From: Hibiscus mutabilis
Lineage: Eukaryota; Streptophyta; Magnoliopsida; Malvales; Malvaceae
Assembly (NCBI GenBank): GCA_019671005.1
Contig: CM033712.1
Span: forward strand, 77,760,479 to 77,824,478
DNA length: 64,000 nucleotides
Direction: 5' to 3'
In this document: piece by piece, positions 50,897 through 63,973 of the stretch
How the letters are laid out: each line of letters opens with the position of its first letter
Position numbering within the stretch: position 1 is the first letter of the stretch
Notes under the pieces: generated by a model
Databases searched by the model: none
The model's input: the letters and a program-made list of their open reading frames with translations, nothing else
What the model was told of the DNA's origin: nothing
Position numbers and translations under genes: made by a program

Positions 50897-51104
50897 TGAA
50901 CGAGCTTTGTGCAGATCGTTGCACAAGTTATTCCTACTTATGTGATGTCATGCTGCATGTTACCGGACATCATCATTTCTCAAATACTTTGTGTCATGCG
51001 TGATTATTGGTGGTCCGAACGTGAGAACGAGCGTGGGTGGCCAATGATAGCATGGTCTGAAATTTCTCAATCGAATAGGGCTGGGGGACTGGCATTCCAC
51101 CTGT
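50897..51104 (+). pseudogene. LINE reverse transcriptase C-terminal fragment
   Basis: The open stretch reads AQVIPTYVMSCCMLPD, then DYWWSERENERGWPMIAW and SNRAGGLAFH. This is the pattern (A-PTY-M---LP, -WW, GGLGF) at the end of plant L1-type LINE reverse transcriptases. Only about 70 codons remain. Confidence 0.7.
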
Positions 51105-51111
51105 ATCCTTA

Positions 51112-51706
51112 AGCTCAGTTTAACATTAATTTTGAAGAGTATAGTAAAAAAGTATGATAAAAAAGTATTTTAATATTTTTAAATTTTTTTGTTTAAGATA
51201 AAAGTGTTTTGTATTGTTGTTAAAAAGTACTTTTATAAAGATAAATAATCATTTTAGACATTATGTTATAAGTTAAAAAGTATATGTTTAAATGATATTT
51301 AAATTCTTTAATATCATAAATATCAATTTAAATTATAATAAAAATATTTTTAATAATAAATAAATAATTTTATCTAAAACATTTGACCGGAAAATATATA
51401 AAATATTTAAACTAATAAATAATTTAATAATCATATAATTATGTCTTTAATAAAAAAATTATAAATTTATAAATTATAAAATAAACACACCACAAGATAG
51501 CAAATGAAGGTTAAAATTGTAATTTAACTTTCAAAACCACTTTTTCAACCGTAAAAGTTAGAAATTTTAATTTTTATGTTTGGGTTGAAAATAACTTTTT
51601 AGACGTAAATTTTTCACCAAAAAATTATTTGTTTAGCATTGCTTATGGCTCTAAAAGTGATTCTAACCCTCAAAAGTGCTTTTTAAAAGTAATGGTGAAC
51701 GAAGCC
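51112..51706. mobile_element. Tourist-like (PIF/Harbinger) MITE
   Basis: Imperfect TIRs: AGCTCAGTTTAACATTAATT (left) and GGCTTCGTTCACCATTACTT (right, other strand). A TTA trinucleotide flanks both ends (51109-51111, 51707-51709), the target duplication of PIF/Harbinger elements. It sits directly after the LINE fragment. Confidence 0.6.
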
Positions 51707-51709
51707 TTA

Positions 51710-52501
51710 CTCAGCAAACAAATCCAGAGAATCATCAAGAAACCTTAGTAATCCAAGAAAAATAATAATAATAAACATTAAAAATTAATAATACTATTAT
51801 GTCGAACAAAATAAAAATAATTATAAATAAATATGAAATTAAAAATAAAAAATAAAAAATTGAATAAACTAGTAACGAATAAAACCGTAATTCAATTGAG
51901 TAGAAACGAGTTGAGGCCTATGCGAGCACAATTTTCTTATGACAGATTTTCGACCACTCCTATGATGTAGTACTTCTGCATTGATCACAAACTATAAAAA
52001 TAATAAAATCTATATTTTTTTATTAGTAGAACCTAATAGGTTTACATGCTATTTATAGGGTAGGAGTTTCGTTGAAAATAAAACTTGTGAATTGTCCTAT
52101 AATATTTTATATTTTATAATAATATTTAAATTATTTTTGGATATATACAATAATTTACTCACAATTTATTTTTTTTTACAAAATTTAAGATATTTATTAA
52201 GTATATTACGGTGTATAATCATAATAGAAAATCTAAAACCCTACAAAACAAAATAACTAATCTGTTTGTCAAGATATCTTTGAACAGTAAGGCATCAGAA
52301 GTCAATATCTCACCTTCCAAACTTTCATCCGACGGTCAGTATTACGCGACCCCAAATTATAAAAAAAAAACCCTAGCAGAAAAAGAAAAATAAAAAAAAC
52401 CTAAATCGAAAAAACAAATTATAAACTAAAAAAATAAAAAAAAAATCTGCAGAGATTTACCTCTTTCTCTCTCTAAAATCTCGAAAAAAATAGAAAATCT
52501 A
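51710..52501 (+). promoter_or_regulatory. Upstream region of the AHL gene
   Basis: No ORF of note. AT-rich with (AATAA)-type low complexity at 51760-51860. The last 120 bases, ending in a CTCTTTCTCTCTCT tract, are the probable leader. Confidence 0.4.
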
Positions 52502-55500
52502 ATGGAACGCAATGAAACCCAACAGCACTACTTCGCCACCAACACCCCCTCCACTGTCAACACCACTCCGACACCGACTAATGGCCTCCTGCCGCCCAAC
52601 GAGAGTGGCAGGGGGTCCCACCACATGGTGTACCATCACTCCGTGCCCTCGGCGGTGACGTCGCACTTGGAGCCCGCCAGGCGGAAGAGAGGACGGCCTA
52701 GGAAGTATGGGACCCCCGAACAGGCCATGGCCGCTAAGAAAACGGCGTCGTCGACCTCAAAGGAGCGGAGAGAACAGCAACAGCTGCAGCAGTTGGCGCT
52801 TGGTGACGCCGGTGCTTCGCTTTCCGGGTTTTCGAAGAAATCTCAGTTGGTTGGTTTAGGTGTGTTTTTTTGGTGAAAAGTTCATTACTTTTGGGTACCT
52901 TTTTTTTGAATTTGAGGGTTTGGGTGGGTGGGGGTTGTTGCAAAATTATAGAAAATTCTAGGCGATTTTAGTGGTGAAGTAGTGTTGTTGTTTCATTTGC
53001 GTACCTTTTCGTGAAAAAAAAACCTTGCAGTATTTTTTTAAAAAAATTCGAGAAGATTTTGTTGCAAATTTGTTTGAAATGAGGCAGTATTTTGATGCAT
53101 TACGTGACAAGCGAATGCCTTTGTTAGCTGTGGTTGGGGTATTTTCTTTTGTAAAAGTTTCTTTCTTTTTTGTACATATTCGTGAATTTGATGAGTTTTG
53201 GAGCGCTTGTGTTGCAAATTTGTTGAAACTGCGAGTATTCTGGGTGTATTGTTTATGAATCATTGCCTTTGTTTGCTCCTGGTGTGTGCTTTTTGAAAAT
53301 TAGTTCTCTACTTGTATAGTTTTTTTGAAAAATAGCTCTCTGGTGTGAAGTTTTTTTGATGTTTTGAAACTTTATGGAAGGTTTTTGGTGTTTTGAATTA
53401 CGATCCTTAGCCTTCTGTTTGGTTGTTTGAGTGAACCCCACTTCCCTTCTACGCGTTGTTTTGAGTTGTTTAGGTTTAATTTTATAGAACTTTAAGTTTT
53501 ATGATTTGCATTTAGATTTTCAATAAATTTACGATTTTGACTTTGCATATTCATTTGGCTTATTTATTGTGTTCCTACTTTGTTTTAGGTTGTAAAATTA
53601 TGATCATACACTCTTCTTCCTCTAATTGGTGCAGGCAATGCTGGTCAAGGTTTTACTCCAAATATTATCAATGTAGTTGCAGGAGAGGTATGGTGTTTAT
53701 TACTGTTAGAAAAGTTACTATAATGCCTTATATGTGATGTCATCAGTTCTACATAATCTTGGGATTCATTTATGCCAATTGCATTAAATTTATATAATCT
53801 GTTAGAACTACTGCACGTCCAATCATTTCAAAAAGCTGCGCTCTTCTCTTTTTTTGAAGAAATTCGGCATAGTTTTCCATTTTTTTCATACCTTAAAGAA
53901 AGGTTTTGAGGCATGGTTCAGTTTATAAATTGTCCCATTGATTTTGCTTCATTTGTAGATAATAGTGTATGTTAAGTTTGGAATAGCAGTGCTTTAGTAG
54001 AGGACTAAATTGTCAAAGAAAAAAATGGAAAATCACCAATGGCAAAAACTGTAAATGAGAAAGTTCAGTGTGTAAAGCTCTGTTTCTGATATAAAATCCT
54101 TCAAAATTTTCAAGGTCATGATGTTTTATTACAAGCAAGTCAAGTCCAAGATAGCCATTGTGGAAAGTTTTGTGAATCATGAGGATATTTGTGATATTTC
54201 CTGTTGTGTTTCGTTTTTTATTTGGATTTTCCCATTTGTAATTGATAGTTTTATAAGGGATGGCAGTTAAGGCATTTAGCATATGCAAAATTTTCTGCAT
54301 TAGTATTACTTTTTTCTGTTCCTACTTTTTGCATCGATTTACTTAATCATTTTCCTTTTGAATAGGATACATGAGTCCTTGTACATTTACATTTGAGAGA
54401 AATTTTCTATATTTGTGGAGATAGTGTCTTTTGACTGAGTCAATGCTTATTAAACTGGAATTGATAATTGGTTATCACAAGAAGAGTTGAAAGAAAGGGA
54501 AAAAAATTCAGTTCTTACGCTCTCTCTCTCTTTCTTGTAAAGCTCTGTTATAAAATCCTTCAAAATTTTAGAGTTCTTAAGCTCTGTTATAAAATTCAGT
54601 TCAGTGTGTAAAGCTCTGTTTCTGATATAAAATCCTTCAAAAATTTCAAGGTCATGATGTTTTATTACAAGCAAGTCAAGTCCAAGATAGCCATTGTGGA
54701 AAGTTTTGTGAATCATGAGGATATTTGTGATATTTCCTGTTGTGTTTCGTTTTTTATTTGGATTTTCCCATTTGTAATTGATAGTTTTATAAGGGATGAC
54801 AGTTAAGGCATTTAGCATATGCAAAATTTTCTGCATTAGTATTACTTTTTTCTGTTCCTACTTTTTGCATCAATTTACTTAATCATTTTCCTTTTGAATA
54901 GGATACATGAGTCCTTGTACATTTACATTTGAGAGAAATTTTCTATATTTGTGGAGATAGTGTCTTTTGACTGAGTCAATGCTTATTAAACTGGAATTGA
55001 TAATTGGTTATCACAAGAAGAGTTGAAAGAAAGGGAAAAAAATTCAGTTCTTACGCTCTCTCTCTCTTTCTTGTAAAGCTCTGTTATAAAATTCAGTTCA
55101 GTGTGTAAAGCTCTGTTTCTGATATAAAATCCTTCAAAATTTTCAAGGTCATGATGTTTTATTACAAGCAAGTCAAGTCCAAGATAGCCATTGTGGAAAG
55201 TTTTGTGAATCATGAGGATATTTGTGATATTTCCTGTTGTGTTTTATTACGTTTTTTTTATTTGGATTTTCCCATTTGTAATTGATAGTTTTATAAGGGA
55301 TGGCAGTTAAGGCATTTAGCATATGCAAAATTTTCTGCATTAGTATTACTTTTTTCTGTTCCTACTTTTTGCATCGATTTACTTAATCATTTTCCTTTTG
55401 AATAGGATACATGAGTCCTTGTACATTTACATTTGAGAGAAATTTTCTATATTTGTGGAGATAGTGTCTTTTGACTGAGTCAATGCTTATTAAACTGGAA

Positions 55501-58500
55501 TTGATAATTGGTTATCACAAGAAGAGTTGAAAGAAAGGGAAAAAAATTCAGTTCTTACGCTCTCTCTCTCTTTCTTGTAAAGCTCTGTTATAAAATCCTT
55601 CAAAATTTTAGAGTTCTTAAGCTCTGTTATAAAATTCAGTTCAGTGTGTAAAGCTCTGTTTCTGATATAAAATCCTTCAAAATTTTCAAGGTCATGATGT
55701 TTTATTACAAGCAAGTCAAGTCCAAGATAGCCATTGTGGAAAGTTTTGTGAATCATGAGGATATTTGTGATATTTCCTGTTGTGTTTCGTTTTTTATTTG
55801 GATTTTCCCATTTGTAATTGATAGTTTTATAAGGGATGGCAGTTAAGGCATTTAGCATATGCAAAAATTTTCTGCATTAGTATTACTTTTTTCTGTTCCT
55901 ACTTTTTGCATCAATTTACTTAATCATTTTCCTTTTGAATAGGATACATGAGTCCTTGTACATTTACATTTGAGAGAAATTTTCTATATTTGTGGAGATA
56001 GTGTCTTTTGACTGAGTCAATGCTTATTAAACTGGAATTGATAATTGGTTATCACAAGAAGAGTTGAAAGAAAGGGAAAAAAATTCAGTTCTTACGCTCT
56101 CTCTCTCTTTCTTGTAAAGCTCTGTTATAAAATCCTTCAAAATTTTAGAGTTCTTAAGCTCTGTTATAAAATTCAGTTCAGTGTGTAAAGCTCTGTTTCT
56201 GATATAAAATCCTTCAAAATTTTCAAGGTCATGATGTTTTATTACAAGCAAGTCAAGTCCAAGATAGCCATTGTGGAAAGTTTTGTGAATCATGAGGATA
56301 TTTGTGATATTTCCTGTTGTGTTTCGTTTTTTATTTGGATTTTCCCATTTGTAATTGATAGTTTTATAAGGGATGGCAGTTAAGGCATTTAGCATATGCA
56401 AAATTTTCTGCATTAGTATTACTTTTTTCTGTTCCTACTTTTTGCATCAATTTACTTAATCATTTTCCTTTTGAATAGGATACATGAGTCCTTGTACATT
56501 TACATTTGAGAGAAATTTTCTATATTTGTGGAGATAGTGTCTTTTGACTGAGTCAACGCTTATTAAACTGGAATTGATAATTGGTTATCACAAGAAGAGT
56601 TGAAAGAAAGGGAAAAAAGTTCAGTTCTTACGCTCTCTCTCTCTTTCTTGTAAAGCTCTGTTATAAAATCCTTCAAAATTTTAGAGTTCTTAAGCTCTGT
56701 TATAAAATTCAGTTCAGTGTGTAAAGCTCTGTTTCTGATATAAAATCCTTCAAAATTTTCAAGGTCATGATGTTTTATTACAAGCAAGTCAAGTCCAAGA
56801 TATCCATTGTGGAAAGTTTTGTGAATCATGAGGATATTTGTGATATTTCCTGTTGTGTTTCGTTTTTTATTTGGATTTTCCCATTTGTAATTGATAGTTT
56901 TATAAGGGATGGCAGTTAAGGCATTTAGCATATGCAAAATTTTCTGCATTAGTATTACTTTTTTCTGTTCCTACTTTTTGCATCAATATACTTAATCATT
57001 TTCCTTTTGAATAGGATACATGAGTCCTTGTACATTTACATTTGAGAGAAATTTTCTATATTTGTGGAGATAGTGTCTTTTGACTGAGTCAATGCTTATT
57101 AAACTGGAATTGATAATTGGTTATCACAAGAAGAGTTGAAAGAAAGGGAAAAAAATTCAGTTCTTACGCTCTCTCTCTTTCTTGTAAAGCTCTGTTATAA
57201 AATCCTTCAAAATTTTAGAGTTCTTAAGCTCTATTATAAAATTCAGTTCAGTGTGTAAAGCTCTGTTTCTGATATAAAATCCTTCAAAATTTTCAAGGTC
57301 ATGATGTTTTATTACAAGCAAGTCAAGTACAAGATAGCCATTGTGGAAAGTTTTGTGAATCATGAGGATATTTGTGATATTTCCTGTTGTGTTTCGTTTT
57401 TTATTTGGATTTTCCCATTTGTAATTGATAGTTTTATAAGGGATGGCAGTTGAGGCATTTAGCATATGCAAAATTTTCTGCATTAGTATTACTTTTTTCT
57501 GTTCCTACTTTTTGCATCGATTTACTTAATCATTTTCCTTTTGAATAGGATACATGAGTCCTTGTACATTTACATTTGAGAGAAATTTTCTATATTTGTG
57601 GAGATAGTGTCTTTTGACTGAGTCAATGCTCTGTTTCTGATATAAAATCCTTCAAAATTTTCAAGGTCATGATGTTTTATTACAAAATTTTCAAGCAAGT
57701 CAAGTCTTCAAAAGATTTTAGAGAAAGGGAAAAAATTCAGTTCAGAAGATAGCCATTGTGGAAAGTTTCATGAATCATGAGGATATTTGTGATATTTCCT
57801 GTTGTATTTCATTTTTTATTTGGATTTTCCCGTTTGTAGTTGATAGTTTTTATAAGGGATGGCAGTTAAGGCATTTAGCATATGCAAAATTTTCTGCATT
57901 AGTATTACTTTTTTCTGTTTCTACTTTTTGCATCGATTTACTTAATCATTTTCCTTTTGAATAGGATACATGAGTCCTTGTACATTTACATTTGAGAGAA
58001 ATTTTCTATTTTTGTGGAGATAGTGTCTTTTGACTGAGTCAATGCTTATTAAACTGGAATTGATAATTGGTTATCACAAGAAGAGTTGAAAGGAAGGGAA
58101 AAAATTCAGTTCTTAAGTTCTTTCTCTCTTTTTTGTAATTGGAGATGAAGCACCTATATGTGTCTTCACTCATATCACATATGATGATTGATTCAACACA
58201 GAGGGAAATATATTGTGGTTACATTCAGTTATCCTCTTTTATTTTCTTGCAAGTTGAGTAATGCCATGTTTGTTTTCTTTTCGTAATCTTTTTTCTAATA
58301 ATGAGAAGTTTGTGCACATTAATCATCCACCTGTGAAAGAAGCCCTTGTCCATTTGAGCCCTACTTGCTATTGATGGTGTTAAACATTTTGCTTCCATAC
58401 CTGACAAATAATGTCACGAGAGTAGTTTTTCTGTGTTAATATTTATGAATTTCTTTACTACAGTCTTGAGTCTTATATAGTAACTGTGCTAGGTCAAGAT

Positions 58501-60152
58501 GCAATAGTGATTCTAGATGTAAATGAAGTTATTTTGTTGCTTTCCTAACTTGATATATGGATCCAAATAGGATGTGGGCCAAAAAATAATGATGTTCATG
58601 CAACAAAGCAAGCGGGAATTATGTATATTGTCTGCTTCTGGTACGATCTCTAATGCATCTCTCCGCCAGCCAGCGACATCAGGTGGTAACATTGCTTATG
58701 AGGTAATCACTCCTTTCTCCCCTTCTGTTATAATTATTTTATATCAACTAGATAACTTCTTGTTTATATGTTCTATGATTTTTAAATTGGAGCTTTATTT
58801 AAAAAATAATAAAAGGTACTTTTAAGAATATGAATAAAGTTTTATTAGAAAAAACTGAGTTACTTCTAAATTCTGGGAGAGGGTTTGGTGTGATGATCTA
58901 AAAAAGGTTTAGAAAATTTGTTGTTTCTTGTCAACAAAAAGGATTTTTGAGTTTTTTACTCGGTAGAAATTAATACAAACCAAATCATGGTCTAAAGAAT
59001 GGTATATAAGTTCAAGCATAACTGGAAGCTTATACCTGTGCTTGCTTAGGACACCAGTCCTGTAATATTGGTTTGCTTATGACACAATAATTGTCCGTAT
59101 CGGGGAAGAGGAAAATAAACCAAATGGTTAGGATCTTTGTTTGCATCAACTCATTCTAAATTTATGATTTCAAATGTATGAGACATGGAAACAATATATT
59201 ATGATGCCACTGTGATGCTGATATGCCTAAAAGGCTCATATCCTTGTCTCAATATTAGTTGCCTTTTCTTGTTAATGTTTTCATCCATGAGAGAACTTGT
59301 TGAAACTTTCTGACTTATTTAGTTTTTGGATAACTAGAATAAATTTTTAGTACTGTCAAAAATATGATTTCTGTCCTGGGTGATGATATCAGGGCCTGTT
59401 TGAAATAATCTCACTCTCTGGATCTTATGTTCGGACTGAAGTTGGTGGGAGGACTGGTGGGCTCAGTGTATGTCTATCAAGTGCAGATGGGCAGATTATT
59501 GGAGGAGGAGTTGGTGGACCTCTAAAGGCTGCCGGTCCAGTTCAGGTATTATTCATTATTATTGAAATTGGCGAAAGAGGGGGTGAACCGATTCCTTGAG
59601 CAGGGGATTATTCCATCTACCATTGAACGAGTGAAATAGTTAACTGCTTTATTATCTACAATGTACAATTGATATCAAGAAAAATCTGGTTAACCTATTT
59701 TATGTCAAACAGACAATAATTTATTGCATCTACAGGTTATTGTTGGTACATTTATGATTGACAACAAGAAGGATGGTAGTGCTAATCCGAAAGATGATGC
59801 CTCTGGTAGCAAGTTGCCATCTCCAGTTGCTGGAACTTTGGTATCTAATGTTGGCTTTCGCTCACCTTTTGAAGCTACAGGAAGAAACCCAATCAACGCA
59901 AATGATGATCATCAAAGTTTTGGAGGAAGTCATTTCATGATGCAACCACAGGGCCTGCATTTGGCACCTCGCCCCACAGATTGGAGGACCGGTCTAGATG
60001 ATAGAACTGCTTTTGAGTTGACAGGTGAGAGTCTTGCACATGCATATATGCATGGGTGCTGACACAGTAGGGTATACTGAAGCTAAATATCTGTTGCAGG
60101 AAAAACAGGTCATGGAGCTCATCAATCGCCAGAAAACGGGGACTATGATTAG
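52502..60152 (+). CDS. AT-hook motif nuclear-localized (AHL) protein, PPC/DUF296
   Basis: Exons: 52502-52859, 53635-53687, 58571-58702, 59393-59545, 59736-60024 and 60100-60152, giving 345 residues with all phases consistent. One AT-hook (KRGRPRKYG, about residues 62-70) is followed by a basic/Gln-rich linker. The PPC domain, residues about 125-240, contains ILSASGTISNASLRQP, FEIISLSGSYV and GGRTGGLSVCLSSADGQIIGG. AHL proteins bind AT-rich DNA in the minor groove and form PPC-dependent trimers with other nuclear factors; they act in growth, flowering and vascular patterning. The intron-containing structure and RGRPRKYG hook fit the type II/III AHLs. The tail (HMMQPQGLHL...DWRTGLDDR) is unassigned. 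Intron 2 is 4.9 kb because of a tandem array. Confidence 0.92.
54064..58135. repeat. Tandem array of ~536-bp units in AHL intron 2
   Basis: Copies begin (at TTCAGTGTGTAAAGCTCTG) near 54064, 54600, 55097, 55640, 56177, 56713 and 57247; a rearranged partial copy starts at about 57625. Spacings are about 536, 497, 543, 537, 536 and 534 bp. The 497-bp step lacks a ~40-bp segment. By eye the full copies are almost identical, and the first and last are most divergent, as expected from unequal crossing-over. Each copy holds a CT microsatellite, a 128-codon antisense open frame and a pyrimidine tract ending TTTTGAATAG. Confidence 0.93.
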
Positions 60153-63100
60153 AATGCAGATTAGATATTTGTTTTGGCAAACGAAGCACTGTTCTGTCTT
60201 CAATGTATTTAAGTTACAGCATTTTTACAGGAGCGAATAGAAAACAACTCTCCTTGGCCCTTGCACCCGAAGTGTAATATGATATACCTGTACAGGTCGA
60301 CCCTTTACTCTTTCTTTAGTTGATGCTGATTAGATTATGCACCATAAAGTAAGGAGATGGCCTGTGAAAATCATAGTCCTTTGCTTAGTAGTTCAAATGG
60401 TTTCTACCTTATTATTGCTGCTAAATTTATCACTTTCGAGTTGCATAAATCCTCTCCGGTTTAGGAGAACAAGGGGACCCCGGTAGTGATTACACATAAC
60501 AGTTGTGCATTTAGTCTTGAAATTATTGATTGTTGAAAGCCTTTGAATCAAGTTGTGATTCCCATGATTAAAAAAGATATTTCATGTTTGAAAATTTACT
60601 AGAAATTGTGGTACAAGTCAATTGATCTTGCAAGAACTACATTATTACAGCATTTTTTTTACTTTGTTCATCATTGTGAATTTCATCTCTTGCTCAAACA
60701 AAAACACTTGTTTAGCTGAATGGATATGCAATCTTTGATTTTTTTTTTGTAGTTGTAATTATAATGCCAAAAAATTAAGTCGGCGCATTCGTCTTTATGT
60801 TTGATCGTTACAGATATTGTCTAATCTTTGATTTTTTTACCTCAAACTGAGATCATATGGTGCATGTGAATGTAATACTTGTGGTTTGACAGGTTCTTGT
60901 AAAAGGGTATAAAGGAGGAAAGAGAATTGTTTCAAAGTAAACAAAAAATCTTTAAAAAGTTGACTTATGCAATGTTCTGCAGATTTTGGGACCAAACAAT
61001 TGCCAAACCTTTTATTGTGTGTTTTTTTCTAAAGTTCATTGTAGTTTGGTCTGAATTCTCCATCTTTTATCCCTTTAACTAGCTCTGAAATTGGTGTCTT
61101 GTGAGTGAAGAATCAATTATTTCCTGTTTTCTGGCTTGTTTAGCCATGTCAGCTTGATTGCAGGGGCCATGATGATGCCCCTTAAAGTGGTAAAAAATGA
61201 TTTTAACTCTAAAACTTAAGAATATGGTAAAATTGCATTTTACCCCTTTGAACTTAATCCATATTTCAGGCAGCCTTGGAAGATTGCACCTGTACTTGAT
61301 TTTTTTCCTTAACCCCTTTTTTTAATTGAATTAAGATGTTCCAACAAAGAGCATCAAAGCAAGCAATTTGTTCAATAATGGATGCATGAATGCAGGCCTC
61401 CATTTTTTAAAAAAATCTCAAATAAAATATGGTATATGGGTATGGTGTATCTCAAAAGAAAATAATGCCATGTGGAAAAGTGTATATGTACTGGTTGGAT
61501 TCAGTTGGACTTATGGTCTTATATTAATAAACAATCTTGAATTTTGCTTTTTTTTTGAGTTTGGTCTGATTTCTAACATGGGCAACAATCTTTTTAAAAT
61601 TCGGTTTGATCATGTAAGACCATTATCTTGATTTGGACAATTTTGTCTGAATTAATACAAAAAGACATCTTACTTTTATTATCCCATGTAAGTAAAATGT
61701 TATATTGAGTTTCGTGTAAGACAAGATGAGTTAGAAAAGAAATTATGAAAGGTTGATGTTGAATAATTTTCTTAGGGTTAAAATGTATTTTTTCTTTATT
61801 ATCGTATTAGTTTAAAATTTATCTTTTAAAAGGTTAAATCATAAATTTAATATTAAAGGGGATAAATTATAATTTTTACAATTGCATTAATTTAACATTT
61901 TATAAAATCGTAAGGACTAAAACCTAAATTTATAATTTACAAGACTCAAAATGTTAGGCCAATAGTTGCATTTATTTTTCAATAGATTTTATTTTCATTT
62001 TGAGGAATGGTTTTTAGGTCATTGTTCAAATCTTCTTCAATGTCAAATAAATCGTTAAACTTAAACGACCATTTAACTCAAAAAAACTAATTATTTGGTG
62101 TAATAATTAATGATGTTATTTAAATGTTTATTGATTCTAAATTTTAAATTCATATTTGGACAATTACTTCCATGCACAGTATAAAATTAAACATACAATT
62201 AAATGCATGTACCGTTTTCATTTTTCATCAAAGCAGTCAAATATTGTAGGAAAGGAAAAATAAAAGTCTAATGCTAATAATGAGTGGTAATAATAAATTG
62301 TTAGAGAATTAACCATTAGTTGGTTTAATAGAATCGGACACAGAGTTGTCTCGAATATTTTTATAGTTTTGAACGAAAATTTAAAAATAAGCTCTTATAT
62401 AACAAAATTATATGTTGTTACTTTGAACAATTGATTTAATATTTCATTAATAAACTATAAAAATATGATCAAACTTTGTCAAACACATTGATTTTATTGT
62501 TTTGTTAAGAAAATAACTTAAATATAATTAAAATAATAAGATACAACCATTAACTTATAAGATTGTCAGTCAAAAATTACACGTGGTTAGTGTTCTAAAA
62601 AAATGACTCCCTGAGTCAACCCGCTTTTCTTTACTAACTGCCCATCACCAATCCTCTAACGGTAAATGCCATTTAAATAAAATCATAAAAGTTTAAATTT
62701 GATCAAATCCAAATCGGAAATAAAAAAACCAAGTTGAGATGATTATTTCAAAAATAAATTTTTTATAGTATATTATTTGAATTAGTCGGTTAAAAAATTA
62801 AAGGTCGACGATTATAAAATATTTAAAAAATCTAAGATAAGATTTTATGTATATTTATTGGAAGTTAAGTAAAATATATATTTTTAATAAAAAATATTAT
62901 TTTAGTATATTATATAATTACATGACCCACAATCTTAAAAAATCAATTAATTGCTCAATACTTTTAACTACAAGACAATATTTGTGAATAAAAAAATCCC
63001 AAAAATAATGATTTTTTTATGTGGGTGGGTGTCTAGGTTCTCTTAACTTTAGAAGAACTTTGATTTTTGAGTCCTCAAATTTGCAAGCCTTTTAATTTGG
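60153..63100. other. AHL 3' UTR and intergenic spacer
   Basis: The first 400-800 bases are probably the AHL 3' UTR and flank. The rest is AT-rich with no gene, RNA or complete element recognised. ORF 61368-61631 has no coding character I can support. Confidence 0.45.
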
Positions 63101-63119
63101 GGTGTTTTTCGTGGATGTT

Positions 63120-63973
63120 GCCATTATTTTCTAAAGTTCACTTCATGACAAGGTCTCTCTCTTACCGTGTCCCTGTCTTTCAAGTCTGTTTTTTCTAAAC
63201 ACTTCTTCCAAACTAAAGAACAAGATAGAGATTTTCTTTTCAATCTTTATCTGCCCTTTGTTATAAATCTCGTGAAGGGGTTTCTCTAAGCAAGATCCTT
63301 TCTTTTTTGGTTTAGAGTGTTCTAAATTTTTGAGCTTTTTAGTTGATCTTTGTTTGAAAGAGAAAAAGTGGTGTTTCTTGATTGGGTTTGGGGAAAAGTG
63401 TAGATTTTGGAAAAATGGGTAGTGGTTATTTTCACTTGGAAAGTTGAAAGATAAATGCATACATATATAAAAAATTGAACTTTTTTGGTATTGATTGAGA
63501 TTGGTAGTGCTTTTTTTTCTGCTAAAGGTTTGTTCTTTTTACCTTTGCTCTTTGATCTATTCTTGACATCCTTGTTGTTTCCATCATGCTTTTGGGATAG
63601 GTGAACAAAAAGGTTGACCCTTGATTCTTGATGTTGGTTTCCTTGAAGTTTTTATTTTTCAATTGAAGAGAGTTTCCAGTTTCATTATTTAAAAAAAAAT
63701 CATATCTTGTTTTCTTTCTTCTTTCCCTTGTTGCTATATCATAAACACTTGGAGGAAGTGAAAAACCAGTACTTGATTGTTGGGGCTGAATAGGAAATTG
63801 AAATTTTTGGTGGGTTCATTTTATAGATCTTGAATTGTGGCAAATGTGATTTTGCTGTCTTTGCAAGGAATTGGCTTTACTATATTGGTTGAGTACAAAA
63901 GTTTGTGTATTGGGGGTGTGGGAAGTTTGACATTTTAGTTGTATGGATTGAACCAGTACTCACCTGAGTGGCA
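63120..63973 (+). promoter_or_regulatory. Possible 5' leader of a gene at the right edge
   Basis: The sequence changes from AT-rich spacer to a T-rich, more balanced transcript-like stretch with CT tracts (63150-63180), as seen upstream of other plant genes here. No TATA box is claimed. Confidence 0.35.

Noticed and set aside
54064..58135. CRISPR-like array
   Set aside because: Units are over 500 bp, contiguous and without unique spacers, in a plant intron.
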